Assembly (NCBI GenBank): GCA_009760855.2
Contig: WPIO01000001.1
Span: 12,717,501 to 12,781,500 of the forward strand
Direction of reading: 5' to 3'
Source: Cristatella mucedo
Taxonomy: Eukaryota > Bryozoa > Phylactolaemata > Cristatellidae
Length of the DNA: 64,000 bases
Part shown: positions 13,907-64,000 of the stretch, piece after piece
How the letters are laid out: every line of letters begins with the position of its first letter
Numbering within the stretch: position 1 is the stretch's first letter
The notes under the pieces: model-generated
What the model was told of the DNA's origin: nothing
Seen by the model: only the letters and a program-made list of their open reading frames with translations
Databases searched by the model: none
Translations under genes and position numbers: made by a program

Positions 13907-14753
13907 GTATGTAAACTCCTTCTCAAAAGTCTTGTTTTAAAATAGATATGTACACCTTGGTCATATCGAGCCGGAGATCCAAGCACAGGCATGGTAAACC
14001 GTTCCCGTGGCAGTCAAATGAAATAGCTGTCACTTACAATTATTCCACTGTGTTAAAATTGCAATAACTCACGTGGTTGATACATATATTGGGTATTTAA
14101 ATATGGCATTGCAATGGACTAGTAAATTCCCAATTACGTAGCTTTTTTTCTCCATACGAACTTTCTAAGGACTGGGGGCTGTGAGCACGGGAGAAGGTTT
14201 TCCCTACCCACCCACCGACAGTGGGCCGGCTCATTTTGGTATCAAAAACCTACGGGGTCAGATGTCACGATTTGGAGCTGCTGCTGCTCCTCTGTAGTCG
14301 GAATTCTGCACCATATAAATGGACTTTCGGACCAGCATGTGTACGTGGATCTGATTAAAAATTGTCGGGATTCCATATGGCTCTTTTGGAAAACGATTTC
14401 TGTAGGCTACCGTATTTGCACTGAAAGCCGCTTAAGCTTTTAAAAAGTTTGCTAAAGAAAACTCTCCAGCATAATATCCACTTAGTCCTTATGGCCGTGT
14501 ACAGTCGTAGACAGAGATGCATTACATTACATTTGGCCGCAAAATTATGACACACGACACAGAGCAAAAGGTCCCAAAAGGCTTTTTGCTGAAGCAGCAG
14601 TTAGAGTCATGAGTTGCCCGACTTTGTAGCTTGACCTCAATTTCGTAGAGCATCTTTGGAATGGGTTGGAGTACTGCGAGGTCCGATTCTGTGCCTGCCA
14701 CGACTCTGGAAGAGCTGTCTAGCCGGTGTAAGCAATTAGCACTGACACTGTGA

Positions 14754-36100
<21,347 letters not shown>

Positions 36101-36440
36101 GAGCAGCCAGCGGCCGGTACAGAGTCAGCCCAGCGCCGACAGCTCGAAATCGGCTATCGTGGCCGGAAGCGCACGCGAACGTGCCGTGCTCAGCACGACG
36201 GATGCCGATGCAAGAGCAAGAGCACCAGTGGCAACATCGGTCTCTGCATGCTACACTTGGCAACGGGCTGCTCCTATTCAGCCTGTCTCACCAAATGCGA
36301 TGCACCATCAGGTGACTAAGGCTTCGCAAGAAAAAGCTTCTCCACCAATCATGCCCATCACCAAAACGACACACCCTACCCACAAGTGCCTACCCGATTT
36401 ACGAGCTTTTTGCACATTCAAAGCGGTCCGCCACTCACCA

Positions 36441-36446
36441 GCAGCT

Positions 36447-36483
<37 letters not shown>
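36441..36483. repeat. (CAG)n trinucleotide repeat
   Basis: About 13 units, in the likely junctophilin 3' UTR or just beyond. Confidence 0.95.
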
Positions 36484-36484
<1 letters not shown>

Positions 36485-36598
36485 GCATCAGTGTATGCAC
36501 TGCTGCTGGTTCGCGGCACACCCAGTCCGTGGAGACTGGCCAACTGTTGACCGGCTGTCCTGCACACGGCTTGCGTTCATCCTTGGCTGCATCAATAC

Positions 36599-36622
36599 CT
36601 CCCTCCCTCCCTCCCTCCCTCC
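36599..36622. repeat. (CTCC)n repeat
   Basis: Six CTCC-type units. Confidence 0.9.
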
Positions 36623-38706
36623 CCTGGTTATTTGAAGTTTGCACGCAGACGTGTCGCTTTGTCGCTCGACTGAGTGGCCACCAGCGATCCCAATGCATTG
36701 GGGAATCTCATCGATCAGCTCAGAAAGTGTGGCCCGAACGAAACGCACGGCTTACTTCATGCGACTGTTGCCGTGCGCAGCAGGCAACTATAGGCGCACG
36801 TCGCTTTAAGGAGAGTTGTAAACGATGGCAGAATGAGCGTTGCGGTTGTCGTCTGCTGCTGCCGAACTCGAGCTGGGCGAGGACCCAAGCCCGAGCGTGC
36901 CGGCATTCTGACCTCTCGTCTGCCACACGTGCTGTGTACGCCAGGCCACAAAATACAGCAGACCTCCGTGCCTCGTCTCATGCCATGGACCGAAGCTAGC
37001 ATACTCCGGTCTGTCCTCGCATCGCACTGCCGGCTTCACGGTCCTCACAGTGGGCTCACGGAGTGGTCAACAGGCAGCAACACTAGAGTAAAACCGCCAA
37101 TCATTCAAATTGTGCACCGATTATCACATGCGGACTGTAGCTGCTGCATTCGCGCATGGATATCGAGCATGGAATTCGCAGGGGCATTCAATTCCAAATA
37201 GCCTGTCACACAGGAGTGTGTGAGTGGGCAACCCTGCGAAAACGTGGCACCGACTTCTGCACAACCTGGCTCTCATTACGCCCAACTACTAAGCTAAACC
37301 AGACTTGCGATCAACACAGCCACAGAGGCCAAATAATGCTAGGTTGCAGGCCAGCTACTGCCCATGGAAGACAATGCCAGTGTCACCTCTACTATAAGGT
37401 CAGCACAATATCTAGTCAAGCCAGTATACACATATCTTTTGTCACCCTAATGATCCGAACCGAATTCTTTAGGATTGCACGTGCCTACAGGGCTCGCTGC
37501 TACTGCTCGACTGCTAAGCAAGCCAGGGCCACCCTGTCCTCTTTGCTCATGCGCAGTTTTGCAGCAATGCCTCTGGGAATATGCTTAAGCGCATTAACAA
37601 ACGAGCCATATCCAGCTCGTTCGATAGCTTCCGTCTCGAGACGTGAGTTATGGTGAAAATAGAATGTGCCGCTTTCGGCATCGGTCTGGGTTGGGGGTAG
37701 GCGGTTCAAGGAATCGATTGTCGCATACAGCCGCAGAGATGGCGCGGGCACGAGCAAAGCACGTCTAAGCACGCTCGACTGCTGCTGTTATCTGCACTCG
37801 AAAGGGTGGACGGCCATTTCTTCTGCAAGCATTTCGGTGGATGTTCAAGCTGGTATGGAGTAGCAGCGGCTCTCTGCAGCAGACCTATCAGGCTGACCAC
37901 GAATGCAGGTCGGCCAGCGTGAGACAACCTAGAGAATGACTGATGCCTTGGAAAACAGCATCGGCGATTGGTACTGCAATATCACCAGTCAAGAAGAATT
38001 TGATCCTAACAACTTTTAGCTTGCCACTCGAAACAAAAAATGGGGCCATTGGTAAAAAATTGCTAATAGCGCAGTCTGTCAAGCTACAGGTTTTCGTGTC
38101 TACAGGTGGCCCGAGTCAGTGCACATAGCTTTCGTCAGCATTTAAATTCTCAGGTAACATCCGATCACCAACAAAGAAATGATCGATTGGAAGCAATTAT
38201 TTTATAGCAAGCCAATTCAGAAGTGAATTTGCTGCAAAAGCGATAGCAAAGTGAAAGTGGTACTTAACGAGCCAAGCAGTCTTCTTCTAAGGAAATCCAG
38301 CAAAAAATGGCATCGGGTGCATTTTTTGATAAGGATCATCGAGATCTAAAGCAGATATAAAGCCCTTACTTTACAACATGAGCTTGGACTTAACACTAAA
38401 CTACATGTACATGCATCCATAGAGTGGCAACTAGTAATGTCAAGGTTTAAGGAATCATTAATATGGTTTCTATGTTATCGCTCAAACGGTGATTCAGTGA
38501 TTAGGTTAATTTAGGTCCACTGGCAACAAAATGTGACTCCTTTTAACTTAATTACTACTCTCTTCAGTCCTAAATGAAAAGCTGAGGCAAAATTAAGTTG
38601 TATAAGGCAGGACATACGATGAGTTCTAGCAAACATATACCTATATTTACCCATAAAGTATCACAACATCTAAAAATACGGGGTCGTAATAGTTCTACTG
38701 ACCATA

Positions 38707-38848
38707 AATACAATTCATTTATATAGCGCCCCAAGAGAACTTAATCTCTATTCAGGCGCTTCACATATGCCTCGGGGCTCGAGCCCACGACCTCAGCCAG
38801 ACCTTGGTCGGGGCGAGCACCTTAACCGCTAGACCAAACCAGCGTGCA
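38707..38848 (-). mobile_element. SINE, L2-tailed family
   Basis: In minus sense: TGGTCTAGCGGTTAAGGTGC (A box-like), GTCGTGGGCTCGAGCCC (B box-like), then AGCGCCTGAATAGAGATTAA, GTTCTCTTGGGGCGCTATAT and AATGAATTG. Well preserved. Confidence 0.88.
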
Positions 38849-39044
38849 TGAAGGTAGTATCATCTAACAGTCTCTAAAATCTCGGTTTCCAACTTACAAA
38901 GTGTGCCATATAATGTATATAGTTCTGTTAGGTTTCCTAAGTTATGGAAAACATCACAAGTTCTGACTTTATAGTACTGCAACTACACTGCCGACGGGCT
39001 TACAATTTATTTATTGTCGTCGTCGTGTTTAAACAATTAACCTA

Positions 39045-39716
39045 CCTCGTGATGCTTGCCGGCCTACCGGCATGTGCAATCAGGCGATTACATCAGGTGC
39101 AAAACTCTGCAGCTAGGCATGCCTGTCGTGACGTCACAGTTGCCATATCACACCACTTCTCGCCCACCTGCACTGGCTACCAGTCAAGCAACAGATTGAC
39201 TTCAAGGTTTTGTCGCTCACTTTTAGGTCACTTCATTCTTTGGCTCCAGCCTATCTCTCAGATCTACTCCCCCACCCGGCCAAGCATCGTATGACCTGCC
39301 TTTCGGAATCTCACTACTTACCTGTACATCTTACACACCTCAAATCCTTTGGAGATCATGTGCCTTTAGTTCGTATGCTCCCAAAGCCAGGAACTCACTC
39401 CCGACTTTCGTCACATCTGACTTGTCCACATTTAAAAAGAACTAAAAGACACCTATTTAGGACAGCATTTAGTGGGTCCATGCGATTCGTCCTTTATGTG
39501 CTTATGCCTGCTGACACTGTGCATGCTGCCACTAACCACATTTGCATGCTGACCCTGTGCATGTCACCCCTAACCATGTTATTCATGTTGTTTATCAAGC
39601 ATGATATTACTTACCATTCAATCGCGTTTCCCTTTGCAGCAAATGTAAAGCGGCTAGAAAGAGATTTGAGTTCTCTGAGGGCACTTTATCAAGTGCATTA
39701 TTATCATTATTATTAC
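39045..39716 (+). mobile_element. L2-type LINE, 3' fragment with tail
   Basis: Translated pieces LAGLPACAIRRLHQVQNSAA and LTFRSLHSLAPAYLSDLLPH are followed by the 3' UTR and hairpin tail ending in (ATT)n, parallel to the end of the 32-35 kb element. 5'-truncated. Confidence 0.9.
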
Positions 39717-39719
39717 CTC

Positions 39720-39862
39720 ACTTGTTTGGCCCAGTGGTGCTCGCGTCGACCAAGGTGAACGTATTTGACTTGAGGTCGTGGGCTCGACCCCCATGGCATA
39801 TGTGAAGCGCCCAAATAGAGATTAAGTTTTCTTAAGGCGCTAAATAAATGAATTATATTTAT
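39720..39862 (+). mobile_element. SINE, L2-tailed family, abutting an L2 tail
   Basis: TTGTTTGGCCCAGTGGTGCT, GTCGTGGGCTCGACCCCC, GCGCCCAAATAGAGATTAAG and GGCGCTAAATAAATGAATTA. It starts within a few bases of the (ATT)n end of the preceding L2 copy, as if inserted at the tail. Confidence 0.85.
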
Positions 39863-41208
39863 ATTTAACCTGCTCATTAACTTTCAAATTACTTAAAAAA
39901 ACAGCTTAAGGGAAGGCTCCAGCTGCGTGGCCAAGGCACTTCCAATGATCTCAGCTTGCTATCTGAGATAATCTCAGAGAAACGGTGCTCAACATCAAGC
40001 CAGTGAGGTTTTTAAAAACTATCTCACAATAAGATGCATACGAACAGTATACAACCGTCCCTCGCCACTTTGCGGTTCCACTCTAAGACTGTTTTTCAAA
40101 TAAACGTAATTCATTAAACTGTATTACAATTAAAATTACTGTACGCATGTCTATGTATTCGAGCAACCCCACAAATCCTTCAACGCCAGGTGAAGCAGCT
40201 CAACCACTCCTTGTGTGGGCAAGAACTTTTTCCCTAAAACCGGTTGAGGTTAAACCAAGCCAATCAGAGCGTGCTGTTTCCCGATTGGCTACTGAACTAA
40301 GATATTCGATCAATAAATAAAGAATCCTACTTGGCGGAAACTCACTTATTTCGGTAGGGTCTGGAATTGATTAACCACGATAAATAAGGGATGACTGTTT
40401 AAGATTCACGATGTGCAATTTTTCAATTATAGTCTTTTTCATACTCGAATACAGCATCAACAATGCTTACTAAATGTGCAATGTCTGCATCAGAGGTGTT
40501 GGGTTTCAGAGTAATACTAAGATATATGCTCAAATTTAAGGATATGATGCTATTTATAGTGACAACGAAAGAAGAAATAAAATACACCTATCGATTGCAC
40601 TGGCATATTCAATCGGAATGTGTAGACACCGCCGGAGAGCTTTCGAAAGCCGAACCTGGCAATCAGCATTCCTGTTCAAATTTAATGTATCTAGCAAGTA
40701 GAGCAGATCTGAAGTATTTCAATACTTAATTGAGGCTAATCACATCTATTTGTATGGTCCTTAGAAGTGGACCCGAAGCCTTATTCAATGCCAGACCGTT
40801 AATTCCATGCCAGCTAGCCAGCTGGCCTCCTAATTGAGATACTCTGCCAAAAGTGGAAAGGTGTACTATAACTAGCCATCTAAAGGCCAACACATTTAAG
40901 AGGGATGCAATCTGCAGCAAAATTAAAACGCCCAGATTTGCAACACATCGTGAAGTGCCTTGATTGGTTCTCAGATTCACGAGGGTTTTCCATTATGCGA
41001 TTACCAAAGCAATACAACACCAGCAAGGCATACTAGGACTGATATTATTTAAGGCCGCCTGACTTCTCAATTTGATCTGCAGCGAAGGCATCCGACCACA
41101 ACACGAGGCAAGTCCTCGATATACATGGCAAAGCTGTTGACTCAGCCTGATATCACCTATAGGCAGCTGAAACCTGGCACAACTATGTACATACAAACTC
41201 ACGTGCGA

Positions 41209-41310
<102 letters not shown>

Positions 41311-41535
41311 AGGATATACAGGAGAACACAAAATGTCCAATAGGAATGCAGTACCACTTCCGTAGGATCACAGCCTGACTCCATGCATACAATCAGAAGT
41401 GGGCGTCCACTGAAAGAGGTCCAGGTCAGAGCTGAATGCCCAAAACACTGATTTCTACTTTTACTGTACAGATTGGAGCTAGGCAAATCAGATTGTGCAT
41501 GATACTCTCTGTGTCCGCGTGTCATTTTTACCACT

Positions 41536-41541
41536 TTTATT
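41536..41541 (-). terminator. Candidate poly(A) signal for KLHDC4
   Basis: AATAAA on the minus strand, about 350 bases after the KLHDC4 stop codon. It is the first canonical hexamer I noticed downstream of the stop; no transcript evidence. Confidence 0.4.
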
Positions 41542-41889
41542 AGGACAAACCAGTACATACAGTCGTTAACCAGACTCAGGCAGTGACAATAGCGCAACGG
41601 GTGCCTAGAAGCTGAGGTGCTTAGACGAGCTGCATTCCTACACGGCGACAAAATGTCTCAAGCAAAGAATCTCGCATGCGGCTGCCAGGGCAGAGCAATC
41701 GTCAACCAAAGCAGAAAGAGAGAGAGAGAGAGAGCAGGTCGGCGTACACCTGCAAGCCGGCAGCGCTCGGTGGTGGCGGTCCGTGTTTGTACGACGGCAC
41801 GCGATCGACTAGGCCCCAGGGCAGAGCAACACTATAATGTCCCGAGACTCGAGTTGCCGGCAGAGTGCGGCTGAGTCTGCGGCGCGTGC

Positions 41890-62984
<21,095 letters not shown>

Positions 62985-63341
62985 CGTCAGCTGTCAAAGC
63001 GTTACGCGCTAAGGAGAACTGTTGGGAAGCATGTGGGACCACCGAGCGCCATGTTCGCACCGCGACAGCTGCAGACCTACGACCTGAGAGGCGAGTCGAG
63101 TCGAACTTGTTTTTGCTTTTACTTTGTCTATTTGACTCTGATCTTAAAAAATTGATTTTCCTTGGTAAATTAGTTTTATTTTCGCTAAGACGTTCGTGTA
63201 AAGTGACAAGCACTACCCTAGCAATCGTCTTGAAAACCCCGGATGTTGAAAATTCTCTTCGCTATACCGTAAAAAACTGGCCGGCTGTCTGAATTTCAGG
63301 CGATACGGGGGCCACGCAAACCGTACGCCTACAACTAGGTC
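62985..63341. promoter_or_regulatory. Shared head-to-head promoter region
   Basis: Only 357 bases separate the KLHDC4 start codon (minus) from the start codon of the ZCCHC-type gene (plus), so both 5' UTRs and core promoters must lie here unless upstream non-coding exons exist. I see no convincing TATA box. The half near KLHDC4 is the more CpG-rich. Confidence 0.6.
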
Positions 63342-63827
63342 ATGGTTTGCAAGATAGAAGTCTGCGAGTGGTTTCATAATTTGGACGCTCCCAGTCGCAT
63401 CGAAATAGTTTGCGAGCTTCTCAAGATGTGTCTGCCGCTGGAGCTTCGACTTTTTGGGTCATGCTTGGAGGACTTGGCTAAAAAGGATTTCCTACCTTTG
63501 AAGGAGTTCGAACTGAAAGCTAACGCTTTAAAGGGTCTCGAAAACGTCGAAGAGTTGGCTCAAGTGGAGACGCGAAGTCTGTTAATAACGTACCTGTGTC
63601 TCGTGCATCCGTCAAACAAGCAGTGCTCAGGGAAATTGTTCAACATGCTATCTAGCCTCGTGCCGAAACTAGAGAAGCTGCGGAGCAGCGCGTCACTAGA
63701 CGACTACCTTGAGGACGTTCTCTTGCTAATGACAATAGCTGTTCATCATCCGGCATTTTGTTTCGAGCAGAAGCAGAAGCTAATCAAGCACTTGAGAACG
63801 ATCAAGTCCTTGTGTGTATCGAAGCAG
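63342..63827 (+). CDS. ZCCHC2/ZCCHC14-type protein, first coding exon
   Basis: ATG at 63342 starts MVCKIEVCEWFHNLDAPSRI. The exon includes LRLFGSCLEDLAKKDF and LTITYLCL-like and HHPAFCFEQKQKLIKHL stretches, close to the N-terminal domain of vertebrate ZCCHC14 and ZCCHC2 (there LRFLGSCLEDLARKDY and HPAFSFHQKQ). These proteins go on to a PX domain (ZCCHC2) or a SAM domain (ZCCHC14) and a C-terminal CCHC knuckle; those exons are beyond the window, so I give no symbol. The donor AAGCAG|GTAAGG leaves phase 0. The open frame running past the donor is intron sequence. Confidence 0.88.
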
Positions 63828-64000
63828 GTAAGGACTTTTTTCATAGCGTTGAGGACACTTTGCATAGCGTATAGCCGCCGTATAGTCCCCAGTGGACTAA
63901 TATCCATGGCGGCTGAAGTGAATTATGCACTCGTCAAGCAAGCGGTGCTGTGGGACATTGTTCAACGTGTTATTTAACCGATGACGAAACTAGACGCTAA
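63828..64000 (+). other. Intron with a partial copy of the preceding exon
   Basis: First intron of the ZCCHC-type gene, cut by the window end. Bases about 63929-64000 resemble 63608-63680 of the exon just upstream: both share CAAGCNGTGCT, ATTGTTCAAC and ACGAAACTAGA-type blocks in the same order, at roughly 75-80% by eye. Confidence 0.5.

Overview
This is animal nuclear DNA, almost certainly from an invertebrate. The evidence is split genes with GT-AG introns of 0.06 to 8 kb, GC-rich coding exons in AT-richer introns, long (AC)n and (AG)n microsatellites, tRNA-derived SINEs, L2-type LINEs and several DNA transposon families. I cannot place it more closely from sequence alone; a lophotrochozoan would fit, but that is inference.

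Three host genes can be read. (1) A junctophilin gene on the + strand fills the left half. Seven exons lie at 14.8-36.1 kb and the 5' exons are upstream of the window, so bases 1-14820 are read as its intron. (2) A KLHDC4/Kel3-type kelch protein gene lies on the - strand, running from its start codon at 62984 to its stop at 41890. All 11 exons join in phase and give about 611 codons, ending in a DUF4110-like tail. (3) The first coding exon of a ZCCHC2/ZCCHC14-type gene begins at 63342 on the + strand, head to head with KLHDC4 across a 357-bp shared promoter region. Junctophilin and KLHDC4 converge, with about 5.8 kb between their stop codons. The three genes have no obvious shared pathway.

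The introns and spacers are full of mobile DNA. There is one nearly complete L2-type LINE (32.07-35.4 kb, minus) and about a dozen truncated relatives, including three tail-only copies that each lie antiparallel to a neighbouring L2 fragment. Two SINE families are present; one ends in the same hairpin as the L2 3' end, which suggests that it borrows the L2 machinery. DNA transposons include a pogo/Tigger relic, two Tc1-like relics, a hAT relic with a BED finger, and a 184-bp element that looks like the horizontally spread SPIN hAT family. That SPIN-like element is inserted in one arm of a palindromic MITE. Two relics of an unnamed multi-copy protein family are at 0.6-1.3 kb and 24.2-25.1 kb.

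Most of the rest is microsatellite, short tandem duplication or sequence in which I recognise nothing. All exon boundaries are read by eye from splice consensus, phase continuity and remembered family alignments, without transcript data.
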